A stretch of 64,000 bases of DNA from Candidatus Planktophila sulfonica. GTDB taxonomy: Bacteria > Actinomycetota > Actinomycetes > Nanopelagicales > Nanopelagicaceae. Below, piece by piece: positions 22,067-31,546 of this stretch; positions within the stretch are counted from its first letter, which is position 1; each line of letters opens with the position of its first letter. The stretch spans positions 868,001 to 932,000 of the forward strand of contig NZ_CP016773.1 of assembly GCF_002288065.1 (NCBI RefSeq). Reading direction: 5' to 3'. A program made the translations under genes and the position numbers. The notes below the pieces were generated by a model. It saw only the letters and a program-made list of their open reading frames with translations. It was not told the origin of the DNA and ran no database searches.

Positions 22067-23218
22067 TTACGAAGTTGTGACGGAAGGTTCTCCTGATGGA
22101 ACGCCTGCGGCTTCCATCTCTTCAGCAAGACGCATAGCTTCTTCGATAAGTGTTTCAACAATCTGCGCTTCAGGCACTGTCTTGATGACTTCACCCTTAA
22201 CAAAGATCTGACCTTTACCGTTTCCGGATGCAACACCGAGATCAGCCTCGCGCGCTTCTCCAGGACCATTTACAACGCAACCCATTACGGCAACGCGAAG
22301 TGGAACTGTCATTCCTTGAAGTCCTGCCTGAACCTTTTCAGCAAGTGTGTAGACATCTACTTGCGCGCGTCCACATGAAGGGCAAGAAACGATTTCGAGT
22401 TTACGTTGACGCAAGTTTAGGGATTCAAGAATTGAGATTCCGACCTTCACCTCTTCAACAGGTGGTGCTGAAAGTGAGACGCGGATTGTGTCGCCGATAC
22501 CTTCTGCAAGAAGAATTCCAAATGCTGTCGCAGATTTGATCGTTCCTTGGAAGATTGGACCAGCTTCAGTGACGCCAAGATGCAATGGGTAATCGCACTT
22601 TGCCGCAAGGATGCGGTAGGCGTTCACCATTGTTACTGGGTCGTGATGCTTTACGGAAATCTTGATATTGCTAAAACCGTGCTCTTCAAAGAGGGAAGCT
22701 TCCCAGAGAGCAGATTCAGCGAGTGCTTCAGGAGTTGCCTTGCCGTACTTCTTAAGAAGTCGTGGATCGAGTGATCCTGCGTTTACTCCGATACGGATTG
22801 GAATTCCCGCATCTCCTGCTGCCTTAGCAACTTCTTTAACCTTGTCATCGAATTGCTTGATGTTGCCTGGGTTTACGCGAACAGCGGCGCATCCGGCATC
22901 GATTGCAGCGAAGATGTACTTAGGCTGGAAGTGAATATCTGCAATAACTGGAATCTGTGACTTCTTAGCGATCTGCGCAAGTGCATCAGCATCATCTTGT
23001 GAAGGAACAGCCACACGAACGATCTGGCAACCAGAGGCTGTGAGTTCTGCGATCTGTTGCAGAGTTGAGTTCACATCAGATGTGAGTGTTGTACACATTG
23101 ATTGAACGCTGACCTGTGAATCAGAACCTACGCCGACTCCGCCCACATTGAGCTGCCGTGTCTTGCGACGCGGGTGCAGCGTAGGAGGTGGAGCACTTGG
23201 AATTCCGAGATCAACCAT
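22067..23218 (-). CDS. ispG: 4-hydroxy-3-methylbut-2-enyl diphosphate synthase (flavodoxin/ferredoxin)
   Basis: IspG (GcpE) performs the penultimate step of the MEP isoprenoid pathway with a [4Fe-4S] cluster. The 383-residue protein carries the cluster ligands in [16 protein letters not shown] and [17 protein letters not shown], plus the TIM-barrel segment [19 protein letters not shown]. Length is normal. With dxr (24379) and the protease gene between them this is the conserved actinobacterial dxr-rseP-ispG set. No strong ribosome-binding site is seen; a -10-like CAGAAT lies 7 nt before the ATG. Confidence 0.97.
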   Translation of the reverse strand: MVDLGIPSAPPPTLHPRRKTRQLNVGGVGVGSDSQVSVQSMCTTLTSDVNSTLQQIAELTASGCQIVRVAVPSQDDADALAQIAKKSQIPVIADIHFQPKYIFAAIDAGCAAVRVNPGNIKQFDDKVKEVAKAAGDAGIPIRIGVNAGSLDPRLLKKYGKATPEALAESALWEASLFEEHGFSNIKISVKHHDPVTMVNAYRILAAKCDYPLHLGVTEAGPIFQGTIKSATAFGILLAEGIGDTIRVSLSAPPVEEVKVGISILESLNLRQRKLEIVSCPSCGRAQVDVYTLAEKVQAGLQGMTVPLRVAVMGCVVNGPGEAREADLGVASGNGKGQIFVKGEVIKTVPEAQIVETLIEEAMRLAEEMEAAGVPSGEPSVTTS

Positions 23219-23239
23219 GAGCCGTATTCTGCCTTATCT

Positions 23240-24379
23240 CTACAAATTGAGCGAGACGGGATTGAAAATGTCGGCAATGAGCAGAATTACAGTGAGAACT
23301 GCAAGAACTGCGAAGACGCCGATCGTTAGTGGTGTGAGCGCATTGACATCAATTGCAGCTGGTCGTGGGCGACCACGAAGACGGGCAAAGAGCGCGCGAA
23401 TTTCATCGGCGATTGCAACCGCCATATGACCACCATCCAGAGGTAACAAAGGCAAGAGGTTGAAGAGGCCAACAAAGATATTGAGGCTTGCAACTAGAAG
23501 TAAGAATGTTCCAAAACGTTCAGTGCTATCGAGTTTCTGACTTCCGACTGCCTCACCTGATACGCGAGCTGCACCCACAACGCCAACTAATCCATTTGGA
23601 TCGCGCTCTTCATCACCAAAAGTCTGTCGAATCAGTTGTGGGACTTTGGTAGGAAGAGCGACAAGCGCCTTCGCGGATTCACGGGTTAGTACCCCCGTTG
23701 CTCGAACAGAGTCCTTCACCGAAGTGACGAAACCTTCGCGCTTGGTTCCAACCTTTGTAACCACGCCAAGCAAGTAACGCTTTTCAGATTCTAGATATGT
23801 AGGAGATGCTTTGAGGGAAATAATCTGGCCATCGCGTTCGACCTTAAATGAGAGTTCGCGACCACCGGATGTAGCAATCACTTTTGCATCTTGATACCAG
23901 TCGGTGACTTTCTTGCCTTCTACTTCAACGATCTTGTCCCCTGGTTGAAATCCTGCTGCAGCTGCTGCTGAATTTGGAGAAACCTGAGTGATATCAGAGA
24001 GAAGTGCGTTAACGCCCACGCCAAAGAGAATTGAGAAGATCAGTAAGAATCCAATGATGAAGTGAGCAAAGGAACCTGCGCCAAGAACAATAAGTTTTTG
24101 AAGAGTTGATGCCCCGTAGAAGGCGCGAGATTCTTCTCCTGCAGGCATCTCATCGCGTGGAGTCATTCCTTCGATGCGGCAGTAGCCACCAGCGGGAATT
24201 GCTTTGATACCGAATTCAGTTTCACCGCGAGTGAAAGACCAAATGCGCTTACCGAAGCCCAAGAAGAATTCGGTGACCTTCATTCCGAATCTCTTTGCAG
24301 TCAGATAATGGCCGAATTCGTGGACCATAACGGATAAGAGAAGTGCGATAACAAATGCCAGGGTTCCGAGAAGTTTCAT
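23240..24379 (-). CDS. rseP: Site-2 type intramembrane zinc protease (M50, RseP-like)
   Basis: The 379-residue membrane protease has the zinc motif HEFGH (in VHEFGHYLTAKRFGMKV, residues about 20-36), a single PDZ domain around residues 125-200 (GFQPGDKIVEVEGKKVTDW), and the distal metal ligand motif LPLDGGHM in a late helix. Site-2 proteases cleave anti-sigma factors and membrane-bound signal peptides. In Actinobacteria the gene between dxr and ispG is the Rip1-like enzyme. The substrate here is unknown. The start overlaps the dxr stop by one base. Confidence 0.94.
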   Translation of the reverse strand: MKLLGTLAFVIALLLSVMVHEFGHYLTAKRFGMKVTEFFLGFGKRIWSFTRGETEFGIKAIPAGGYCRIEGMTPRDEMPAGEESRAFYGASTLQKLIVLGAGSFAHFIIGFLLIFSILFGVGVNALLSDITQVSPNSAAAAAGFQPGDKIVEVEGKKVTDWYQDAKVIATSGGRELSFKVERDGQIISLKASPTYLESEKRYLLGVVTKVGTKREGFVTSVKDSVRATGVLTRESAKALVALPTKVPQLIRQTFGDEERDPNGLVGVVGAARVSGEAVGSQKLDSTERFGTFLLLVASLNIFVGLFNLLPLLPLDGGHMAVAIADEIRALFARLRGRPRPAAIDVNALTPLTIGVFAVLAVLTVILLIADIFNPVSLNL

Positions 24380-25524
24380 TAACCGACCTTCTTCAATAGT
24401 TCATGAGCAGTACGTCGCGCATCATTCTCGATGGCGCTGACATCAGCTAGATCCCGAATCTTTCCAGTGTGAGAGCTACGAAGGGCTTCGACTACCAGGC
24501 TCACAGTCTTAACAATCTCTGTGAACTTAATCTGTCCATCGACAAATGCCTGAACGGCTACTTCATTCGATGCATTGAAGATTGCGGGCAGCGATCCCCC
24601 AGTAGTTCCGCATTCGCGTGCAAGTGCCACAGATGGGAAGCGAGATTCATCAATTGGTGAGAAATTCCAAGTATGTGATGTGGTCCAATCAATCGGAGTC
24701 GTCGCACCTGGTACTCGATGTGGATATGAGAGCGCCAAAGAGATTGGCCCCTTCATATTGGGAGGTGAACCTTGAGCAATGGTTGAACCATCTACGAATT
24801 CGACCATTGAATGCACAACCGATTGCGGGTGAATAACAGCTTCGATGCGTGAGTAAGGAATACCAAAGAGATAGTGCGCCTCGATTATTTCAAGACCTTT
24901 ATTCATCAGCGTTGCAGAGTTAATTGTGACCACTGGCCCCATTACCCATGTTGGATGAGCGAGAGCTTCTTGCACTGTTACACCAGATAAATCCGCGCGA
25001 TCTCTAAATGGTCCACCACTTGCAGTAAGAATCAGCTTCGAGATTTCAGACTTCTTCTCACCAATTAGTGCCTGCCAAATAGCTGAATGTTCAGAGTCAA
25101 CGGGAAGAAGTTGATCTTCCTTTGCGCGAGCAATAACGAGATCGCCACCAGCGACAAGCGATTCCTTATTTGCTAGCGCAACGCGGTTATTGGCATCGAG
25201 CGCGGCAAGGGTTGGAGCTAATCCGATAGAGCCAGTAATTCCATTAAGAACTACATCGCAAGAAATAGCAGCAATTTCTGTTGAAGCATCAGGGCCATCG
25301 ATAACTTCAACACCAGGCAGAGCTTGTCGAATGACATCTGCGTTCTTGGTAACACCAACTACTTTGACCTTGAACTTCTTTGCTTGCTCAATCAGAAGAT
25401 CTGGGTTGCTACCTGCTGCAGTAATAGCGACAACAGTAAAGAGTGATGGATTTGCTTCAACTATCTCTAGAGCCTGAACTCCGATGGAACCTGTGGAACC
25501 CAGAATGACGAGTTCGCGCGTCAT
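24379..25524 (-). CDS. dxr: 1-deoxy-D-xylulose 5-phosphate reductoisomerase
   Basis: Dxr is the first committed enzyme of the MEP pathway. The 381-residue protein shows the NADPH-binding ILGSTGSIGVQALEIV, the metal- and substrate-binding LPVDSEHSAIWQAL, LTASGGPFRD and MGPVVTINSATLMNKGLE. Length and motifs are normal. Its ATG overlaps the stop of the transporter gene potC by 4 nt, so this essential isoprenoid gene appears to be translationally coupled to a polyamine transporter operon, which is unusual. Confidence 0.97.
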   Translation of the reverse strand: MTRELVILGSTGSIGVQALEIVEANPSLFTVVAITAAGSNPDLLIEQAKKFKVKVVGVTKNADVIRQALPGVEVIDGPDASTEIAAISCDVVLNGITGSIGLAPTLAALDANNRVALANKESLVAGGDLVIARAKEDQLLPVDSEHSAIWQALIGEKKSEISKLILTASGGPFRDRADLSGVTVQEALAHPTWVMGPVVTINSATLMNKGLEIIEAHYLFGIPYSRIEAVIHPQSVVHSMVEFVDGSTIAQGSPPNMKGPISLALSYPHRVPGATTPIDWTTSHTWNFSPIDESRFPSVALARECGTTGGSLPAIFNASNEVAVQAFVDGQIKFTEIVKTVSLVVEALRSSHTGKIRDLADVSAIENDARRTAHELLKKVG

Positions 25525-26315
25525 GAAACTTTGCGCTTGCGTCCTACAAATTGTCCGATGATGACAATGGCAAGAGCTAAGAAGAACATCGCAGAACCAA
25601 TGACGTTGGCCTGTGCGGGAATTCCGCGAGCTGCAGATGTGTAAACAAACTTAGGGAAGGTTGTCATCGTGCCTGAGTTGAAGTTGGTAATAATGAAGTC
25701 ATCGAATGACAAGCTAAAAGCCAAGAGCGCAGCTGCTGCAATTCCAGGAGCAACGAGAGGCAAAGTCACTCGGCGGAAAGTTTCGCGCTCGTTGGCATAG
25801 AGATCCATCGCTGCTTGTTCAAGGCGTGGATCAAGGCTGGCAATACGCGCCTTAACAGTTACAACAACAAATGAGATACAGAAGAGAACGTGTGCAATCA
25901 CTGTTGGCCAGAAGCCTGGGTTAATCTTGAAGACCAAGAAAAGTGAGAGAAGAGAAGCGCCCAGAACGATTTCAGGTGTTGCCATCGGCAAGAAGATAAG
26001 GATGTTAGTTGTTGAACGTCCCTTAAATTTATGGCGACCAAGTGCAAAAGCAATCATGGTGCCGAGAATTGTTGAGAAGAGCGTTGCAAGGAAGCCGATC
26101 TTGATTGAATTTCCAAGTGCACTACAGACTTCAGGTGCACCGCATGGGTTCTGCCAATTTGAAAGGGTGAAACCCTTCCAGACTAAGTTGCTCTTACCCG
26201 AATCATTAAATGAGAAGGCGAATGTGTATGCAACTGGAATGAAGAGGTACGTGAATGCAACCACTGCATAAACACGGATGAGGTTGCGGCCGAACCAGCG
26301 AGAGATTTGCTTCAT
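25521..26315 (-). CDS. potC: Polyamine-type ABC transporter permease (PotC-like)
   Basis: This 264-residue permease has about six membrane segments and the permease EAA loop in EQAAMDLYANERETFRRV followed by TLPLVAPGIAAAALLAFSLS. Its close match to PotC of spermidine/putrescine importers is seen in the FDDFIITNFNSG segment. It overlaps potB upstream and dxr downstream by 4 nt each. It should form the membrane channel with PotB, powered by PotA and fed by the lipoprotein at 28323. Confidence 0.9.
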   Translation of the reverse strand: MKQISRWFGRNLIRVYAVVAFTYLFIPVAYTFAFSFNDSGKSNLVWKGFTLSNWQNPCGAPEVCSALGNSIKIGFLATLFSTILGTMIAFALGRHKFKGRSTTNILIFLPMATPEIVLGASLLSLFLVFKINPGFWPTVIAHVLFCISFVVVTVKARIASLDPRLEQAAMDLYANERETFRRVTLPLVAPGIAAAALLAFSLSFDDFIITNFNSGTMTTFPKFVYTSAARGIPAQANVIGSAMFFLALAIVIIGQFVGRKRKVS

Positions 26316-27193
26316 ACGAGCTCCTCGGTTCCGGCCTTACGGACATAGACAGTAACAAGGATAAGAATTGCTGCCATAAGCGTGAATGAGAGCGCTGCAG
26401 CTGTTGGGTAATCAACAATCTTGAAGTAACGAGATTCGATGACGTTTCCGAGCATCTTTGTCTGCGGGCTACCCAAGATTGCAGCGTTAACGTAATCGCC
26501 CGCTGCAGGGATAAAGGTAAGAAGAGTTCCCGCAACAACACCTGGCATTGAAAGCGGCAGAGTTACTTTGCGGAAAGTAGTGAAACCGTTGGCGTAGAGA
26601 TCACCCGATGCTTCAAGGGTACGTGGATCAATACGGTCGATAGATGCGTAAAGCGGAAGAGTCATAAATGGAAGGAAGTTGTAAGTCATACCCGCAACAA
26701 CTGCGAAGGCGCTAGAAGTAAGAGTTGTGCTTTCCGAGATGATTCCGAAGGTTCGCAGTGTTGGGACAACAAACCCTTCTTCGCCAAGAATCTGCTTCCA
26801 TGCAATGGTGCGGAGCAAGAATGAAGTAAAGAACGGTGCAACGACTAGAACCAACATGAGGTTCTTAAGCTTGCCGCCCTTAAATGCAATCGCGTAGGCA
26901 AGTGGGTAAGCAATCGCTAGAGCTAGAACTGTTGCAATCGTTGCATAGAGAAATGAGCGACCGAACTGCTCTTTATTTTCAATAAAGGCATCGAGGTAAT
27001 TCTGGAAACGAAAAGTCTGTTCGTACTGCCCTGTATCTCCCCCACCGACCGGAGTCTGCGTGGAAGTTTGTGCCAGGTTAAAGAGTGGAAGGAGGAAGAA
27101 GGTGAAGAGAAATCCCATACCTGGGATAAGTAAGAGATAAGGAGTGCTTATCTTCTTCATCAGGCCGATGTCATTCTTCGTCGAGATCCTCAT
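26312..27193 (-). CDS. potB: Polyamine-type ABC transporter permease (PotB-like)
   Basis: A 293-residue permease with an N-terminal membrane segment, a long external loop containing QTPVGGGDTGQYEQTF, five more helices and the EAA loop (LEASGDLYANGFTTFRKV then TLPLSMPGVVAGTLLTFIPA). These are PotB-type features. It overlaps potA by 23 nt at its start as drawn; internal Met codons exist (for example MKKISTPYLLL at residue 12, position 27160), which would remove the overlap, so the exact start is uncertain. It overlaps potC by 4 nt. Confidence 0.88.
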   Translation of the reverse strand: MRISTKNDIGLMKKISTPYLLLIPGMGFLFTFFLLPLFNLAQTSTQTPVGGGDTGQYEQTFRFQNYLDAFIENKEQFGRSFLYATIATVLALAIAYPLAYAIAFKGGKLKNLMLVLVVAPFFTSFLLRTIAWKQILGEEGFVVPTLRTFGIISESTTLTSSAFAVVAGMTYNFLPFMTLPLYASIDRIDPRTLEASGDLYANGFTTFRKVTLPLSMPGVVAGTLLTFIPAAGDYVNAAILGSPQTKMLGNVIESRYFKIVDYPTAAALSFTLMAAILILVTVYVRKAGTEELV

Positions 27194-28322
27194 CAGGGTT
27201 TACTTCAGTACCTGCTTCAGCATCTTCATCTCCGCGAAGACCGAAGGTAAAGATTGGTTCCCAAGAAATGTTGACGGATTCGCCGACGCTAAATGGTGCA
27301 ACGCCATCATCATTTTGTTCGAAGACCATGAGCTCTTGTCCCCACGGCATCATTACTTGGTACTGAGTTGAAACGCCGATGTAGGAAACATCTTCAACTT
27401 TGCCACCTGTAAGAACGTTGCCTGATGTCGCTGTTTCAAGACGCGAAATACGGAACTTTTCAGGGCGGATGCCTGCATATATTGAGTTATCTACTGCATG
27501 TGAACGATTCTTCTGCAATGAAATCTTCTGTCCGAAGAGATCAACAATCTGATTTGCGCCATCGTTTCCGGTGACAGTTCCCTTAATGAGGTTTGACTGA
27601 CCCAAGAAGTTAGCAACGAATGCTGTTTCGGGATTGTCATACAGATCAGCAGGTGAACCCATCTGCTCGATCTCGCCCTCGTTCATAACCGCGATGGTGT
27701 CAGCCATAGTCATGGCTTCTTCCTGATCGTGAGTTACGTGAACGAATGTGAGACCAACTTCTTTCTGGATCCACTTGAGTTCAATCTGCATCTGACGACG
27801 AAGCTTGAGATCGAGTGCGCCGAGTGGCTCATCGAGAAGCAAGAGCGCTGGACGGTTAACGATTGCGCGAGCAAGTGCGATGCGCTGCTGCTGCCCACCT
27901 GAAAGTTGTGTTGGTTTGCGTTGTGCAAGGTGAGGAAGCTCTACAAGATCAAGCGCCTTACTCACTGCACTATCTACATCTTTTATTCCGCGACGGCGAA
28001 GGCCGAATGCGATATTTTCAAAGATTGTCAGGTGCGGAAAGAGCGCGTAATTCTGAAAGACAGTATTGATTGGACGCTGATACGGCTTTGTATCCGTAAT
28101 ATCAGTTGCGCCTAATGAGATGCTGCCTTTAGTTGGTTCTTCAAGCCCTGCAATCATTCGTAGCGTTGTTGTCTTGCCGCATCCTGAAGGTCCAAGCAAT
28201 GCAAAGAATGAACCTTCAGGAATGACAAGCGACAAATCATTTACTGCTGTGAAATCACCGTATGACTTGGTGATATTGCTGAGCTTGAGATCCCCGCGTG
28301 CAGAGATAGCCTTTTCTGACAC
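27171..28322 (-). CDS. potA: Polyamine-type ABC transporter ATP-binding protein (PotA-like)
   Basis: This 383-residue ATPase has Walker A GPSGCGKTT (44-52), Q-loop VFQNYALFPHLT, signature LSGGQQQRIALARA, Walker B LLLLDEPLGALD and the H-loop FVHVTHDQEEAM. A C-terminal TOBE-type regulatory domain is followed by an acidic tail. The two-domain length fits PotA-like ATPases of polyamine and iron/sugar importers. It starts directly after the stop of the binding-protein gene. Confidence 0.93.
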   Translation of the reverse strand: MSEKAISARGDLKLSNITKSYGDFTAVNDLSLVIPEGSFFALLGPSGCGKTTTLRMIAGLEEPTKGSISLGATDITDTKPYQRPINTVFQNYALFPHLTIFENIAFGLRRRGIKDVDSAVSKALDLVELPHLAQRKPTQLSGGQQQRIALARAIVNRPALLLLDEPLGALDLKLRRQMQIELKWIQKEVGLTFVHVTHDQEEAMTMADTIAVMNEGEIEQMGSPADLYDNPETAFVANFLGQSNLIKGTVTGNDGANQIVDLFGQKISLQKNRSHAVDNSIYAGIRPEKFRISRLETATSGNVLTGGKVEDVSYIGVSTQYQVMMPWGQELMVFEQNDDGVAPFSVGESVNISWEPIFTFGLRGDEDAEAGTEVNPDEDLDEE

Positions 28323-29492
28323 TTAGTTGCCGGCAGCCTTCTGGAAGGCTTCAGTCCAAGTTGTCTCTTCTGTTGGTGTAAGTGAGCGGAAGACAGAGAG
28401 GTTTGCCATTGTCTTCGCACTTGGGAAGATGAATTCGCTAGATGCTAGATCTGGATCGATTTTCTCCATCTCAGCCTGTGCACCCTTAACTGGGCAGACG
28501 TAGTTAACGTACGCAGCTACTTCAGCAGCAACAGCTGGCTCGTAGTAGTAGTTAATAAGCTTTTCAGCGTTGACCTTAGCTTCAGCAGTAACTGTTGAAG
28601 GAATCATCATGTTATCGCCTGAGATTGTTCCGCCTGATTCTGGGATTGCGAAGTCGAACTTACCTTCGTTTTCAGACTTCAAGATGAACATATCGCCTGA
28701 CCAGCCGATTACAGCAGTCGCGTCTCCTGATGTGAGATCTTCTGCGTATTCGTTGCCCTTAACTCCGCGGATCCATCCGTCAGAGATCTTCTTCGCAAGG
28801 AAGTCGACAGCGTTCATGAACTGATCTTCAGTAACAGTTGAAAGGTTTACGCCCTGTGAGCGAAGAATGATTCCGACGGTGTCGCGCATTTCAGAGAGAA
28901 CAACAATCTTTCCCTTATTTGCTGGAGAGAAGAGATCTTCGAGTGTGCGGATTCCCTTTGGATTCTTTTCAGTGTTCCAACCAAATCCACCCATGATGCC
29001 CTGCCATGTAAGTGTGCTTTCGCGCTTTGCATCAAATGATGGGCTAGCAAGTGTGTCGAGAATGTTTACAGCGTTAGGAACATTTGCTGCATCAAACTTC
29101 TGTGCGTATCCAAGACGGATCCACCGGGAAGCCATCCAGTCTGTTGGGCAGACTAGGTCGTAACCAATATCTTTTCCAAGCTTGAGTTGCGCCTGAACTT
29201 TTCCGAAGAACTCATCGTTATCGTTGTAATCTTCGAAGTACTTAACATCAATGCCTGTCTCTTTTGTAAATGCTTCAAGAGTTGGGTACTTCTTACCTGA
29301 GTCATCAACATCGAGGTATAGAGGCCAGTTGCCCCAACGAACTGCATTAGAAGAGTCAGAGCCTCCTCCGATTCCACATGATGCGAGCGCACCAACGCCT
29401 GCAACTGCGCCTGCGCCTGCAAGAACTGCACGACGTGAAACGTGTGAATTTAGAATTGAACGTGCTTCTGGAGATAGTGGGTTCTTAGCCAT
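28323..29492 (-). CDS. potD: Polyamine-type ABC transporter substrate-binding lipoprotein (PotD-like)
   Basis: A 389-residue binding protein. The N-terminus combines a twin-arginine motif (SRRAVL, residues 19-24), a hydrophobic segment and a lipobox LASC (Cys39), so it should be a Tat-exported lipoprotein. The mature part has RWGNWPLYLDVDDSGKKYP and other features of the PotD/PotF group, which bind putrescine and spermidine. The neighbouring aminobutyraldehyde-type dehydrogenase supports putrescine, but specificity cannot be proved from sequence. An AAAGGAG ribosome-binding site precedes the ATG, and a candidate promoter lies at 29543-29571. Confidence 0.9.
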   Translation of the reverse strand: MAKNPLSPEARSILNSHVSRRAVLAGAGAVAGVGALASCGIGGGSDSSNAVRWGNWPLYLDVDDSGKKYPTLEAFTKETGIDVKYFEDYNDNDEFFGKVQAQLKLGKDIGYDLVCPTDWMASRWIRLGYAQKFDAANVPNAVNILDTLASPSFDAKRESTLTWQGIMGGFGWNTEKNPKGIRTLEDLFSPANKGKIVVLSEMRDTVGIILRSQGVNLSTVTEDQFMNAVDFLAKKISDGWIRGVKGNEYAEDLTSGDATAVIGWSGDMFILKSENEGKFDFAIPESGGTISGDNMMIPSTVTAEAKVNAEKLINYYYEPAVAAEVAAYVNYVCPVKGAQAEMEKIDPDLASSEFIFPSAKTMANLSVFRSLTPTEETTWTEAFQKAAGN

Positions 29493-29542
29493 GACGAGGG
29501 CTCCTTTTATGTGCCGGAATAAGGGACGGTTGTGCAGGGCTC

Positions 29543-29571
29543 ATTATGTAGCCCTTTTGAGCGTGAGCCAA
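29543..29571 (-). promoter_or_regulatory. Candidate promoter for the potDABC run
   Basis: TTGGCT (29566-29571) and CATAAT (29543-29548) on the minus strand are 17 nt apart, about 45 nt upstream of the potD start. A good but imperfect housekeeping match. Confidence 0.5.
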
Positions 29572-29604
29572 ACCTAAATCGAGGTTAATTTCTTAGATTT
29601 AGGT
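29572..29604. promoter_or_regulatory. 9-bp inverted repeat next to the potD promoter
   Basis: ACCTAAATC (29572-29580) and GATTTAGGT (29596-29604) are perfect inverted copies 15 nt apart. They abut the -35 side of the potD promoter and follow the dehydrogenase stop by 17 nt. Read as RNA they could form a hairpin, but no T-run follows, so an operator for a dimeric regulator is at least as likely. Confidence 0.5.
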
Positions 29605-29621
29605 CTAGCCCCTGATGTCAG

Positions 29622-31049
29622 TTACCCGTTGAGGTTGGTCATGACGTGCTTGATACGGGTGTAATCCTCAAAGCCGTAATTGGAGAGATCCTTGCCGTAT
29701 CCGCTTCGCTTAAATCCACCGTGTGGCATCTCGGCGACGATTGGGATGTGGGTGTTAATCCAGACGCAGCCGAAGTCAAAGGCCTTAGACATCCGCATCG
29801 CGCGGCCATGGTCCTTGGTCCAGACTGAAGATGCCAAGCCGTAGTCGACCCCGTTAGCCATCGCAACTGCCTCGGCTTCATCCTTGAACTTCTGGATGGT
29901 GATAACTGGTCCGAAGATTTCAGATTGAATCAATTCATCTGTCTGCTTCAAATCTGCAATCACAGTAGGTGCCACAAAGTAGCCAGGGCGATTAGTTGGC
30001 GCTCCCCCAGAGACGATGCGCGCATGTGATGGGGTGCGAGAGATGAATCCTGAAACTCGCTCAAATTGAGAAGCATTGTTGACTGGTCCAACGATGACAT
30101 CTTCATCTGGCATACCCATTCCGATGTGGTTGGTAGCTTGATCGGCAAGTAACTTCACCATCTCTTCGTAGACACCTTCTTGAACAAGAACGCGAGTAGC
30201 TGCTGTGCAATCTTGACCAGAGTTGAAGAATCCAGCGACTGCAATTCCTTCAGCGGCTGCCTGAAGGTCAGCATCATTAAAGACAACCACAGGTGCCTTG
30301 CCACCGAGTTCAAGGTGTACGCGCTTGAGTGATTTCGATGCAGCAGATGCAACTTCCATACCTGCGCGCACTGAACCTGTTACTGAAACCATCGCAGGTG
30401 TTGCATGATCAACGAGAGCTGCACCAGTTTCACGTTCTCCGGCGATGACGTTGATTACGCCATCAGGAAGAAATTCGCCCATGATCTGTGCCATAAAAAG
30501 TGTTGATACAGGTGTTGTATCTGAAGGCTTGAGAACAACTGTGTTTCCTGCAGCGATTGCTGGAGCCCACTTCCATACAGCCATCATCATTGGATAGTTC
30601 CACGGTGTTACCTGCGCGCAAACACCAATTGGTTCGCGGCGGATATATGAAGTCATTCCGTGCATATATTCACCAGCTGAGCGACCTTCAAGGTTTCGAG
30701 CAGCGCCTGCAAAGAAGCGAATCTGATCAACCATCGGAGGCATTTCTTCAGATGCAGTAAGGCTCTTTGGCTTTCCGCAGTTCTCGGACTCCAAGTTAAC
30801 GAATTCATCTGCACGAGCTTCGATGGCATCGGCAATCTTCAACAGCGCACGCTGACGTTCGGAAGGAGTTGAGTCGCGCCATCCTGGAAACGCATCACTG
30901 GCAGCCTTCATCGCCTTATCAATATCTGCAGCGCTCGACTTAGGAGCAGTGGCAAAAGCTTCGCCCGTTGAAGGGTTAATCAGGGTTGTTGTTTCACCTG
31001 ATGCTCCATCGACTGATTTACCGTTGATGAAATTCTGTAGCTTCTTCAC
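29622..31049 (-). CDS. Aldehyde dehydrogenase, gamma-aminobutyraldehyde type
   Basis: This 475-residue NAD-dependent dehydrogenase has TPWNYPMMMAVWKWAPAI (with Asn151), the general base Glu247 in LELGGKAPVVVF and the nucleophile Cys281 in NSGQDCTAATRV. The WNYP and GQDCTAATR wording matches aminobutyraldehyde dehydrogenases (PatD/YdcW group), which turn 4-aminobutanal from putrescine into GABA. It is followed by potDABC, so uptake and oxidation of putrescine are plausibly linked. The start is a GTG at 31049, which gives the typical MKKLQNFING N-terminus. No putrescine aminotransferase or oxidase is in the window. Confidence 0.88.
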   Translation of the reverse strand: MKKLQNFINGKSVDGASGETTTLINPSTGEAFATAPKSSAADIDKAMKAASDAFPGWRDSTPSERQRALLKIADAIEARADEFVNLESENCGKPKSLTASEEMPPMVDQIRFFAGAARNLEGRSAGEYMHGMTSYIRREPIGVCAQVTPWNYPMMMAVWKWAPAIAAGNTVVLKPSDTTPVSTLFMAQIMGEFLPDGVINVIAGERETGAALVDHATPAMVSVTGSVRAGMEVASAASKSLKRVHLELGGKAPVVVFNDADLQAAAEGIAVAGFFNSGQDCTAATRVLVQEGVYEEMVKLLADQATNHIGMGMPDEDVIVGPVNNASQFERVSGFISRTPSHARIVSGGAPTNRPGYFVAPTVIADLKQTDELIQSEIFGPVITIQKFKDEAEAVAMANGVDYGLASSVWTKDHGRAMRMSKAFDFGCVWINTHIPIVAEMPHGGFKRSGYGKDLSNYGFEDYTRIKHVMTNLNG

Positions 31050-31052
31050 CTT

Positions 31053-31532
31053 TTATGCCTGACCCTTCGTAGCGCGAACCATCTGATCACCGTGATCGTA
31101 TGGGTGTTTTGTATAAGTCTCGAGCCAGCGAGCGATTGTGTACTTGCCCGCCTCTGTATGCATGCCGAACTTTTCAAGATCGCTTTCAGTCAATCGCTTC
31201 ACTAAATCCAAAGACGCTGCACGGACTGCCGCGTAGACCGCAATCGAATTCGCAACATCGCCATCTGCGTATGCGAGTTTTGGCTCATTTGCCCAAGAGG
31301 CCTCGTCATACCCCTGAATGACAGAACCTTCAGGTTCTGCAACCAATCGACGTAAGCGTGCATATGACTGCGCCTCAGAATCTGCCATGTGATGAATACA
31401 TTGACGCGCAGACCATTCGTTCTCGGCATGTACATCCAATAAATCTGGAGTTACAGCGCGAGCTAAGTTAAGAAAATACTGTGAGGCTGCTTCATATGCT
31501 GCAGCTGCTTCCTTCAAATCCACGGATGTCAT
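31053..31532 (-). CDS. DinB-like four-helix metalloprotein
   Basis: A 159-residue helical protein of the DinB/YfiT superfamily. Possible metal-binding histidines are seen in CIHHMADSEAQ (about residues 45-55) and KHPYDHGDQM (about 142-151, an HxxxH pair). In Actinobacteria such proteins include mycothiol-dependent transferases, but many are uncharacterised, so no reaction is assigned. It lies 3 nt upstream of the dehydrogenase and 14 nt after rlmN. A TAGTAT hexamer lies 7 nt before the ATG, suggesting its own leaderless promoter. Confidence 0.75.
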   Translation of the reverse strand: MTSVDLKEAAAAYEAASQYFLNLARAVTPDLLDVHAENEWSARQCIHHMADSEAQSYARLRRLVAEPEGSVIQGYDEASWANEPKLAYADGDVANSIAVYAAVRAASLDLVKRLTESDLEKFGMHTEAGKYTIARWLETYTKHPYDHGDQMVRATKGQA

Positions 31533-31546
31533 GGAAGTGATACTAG

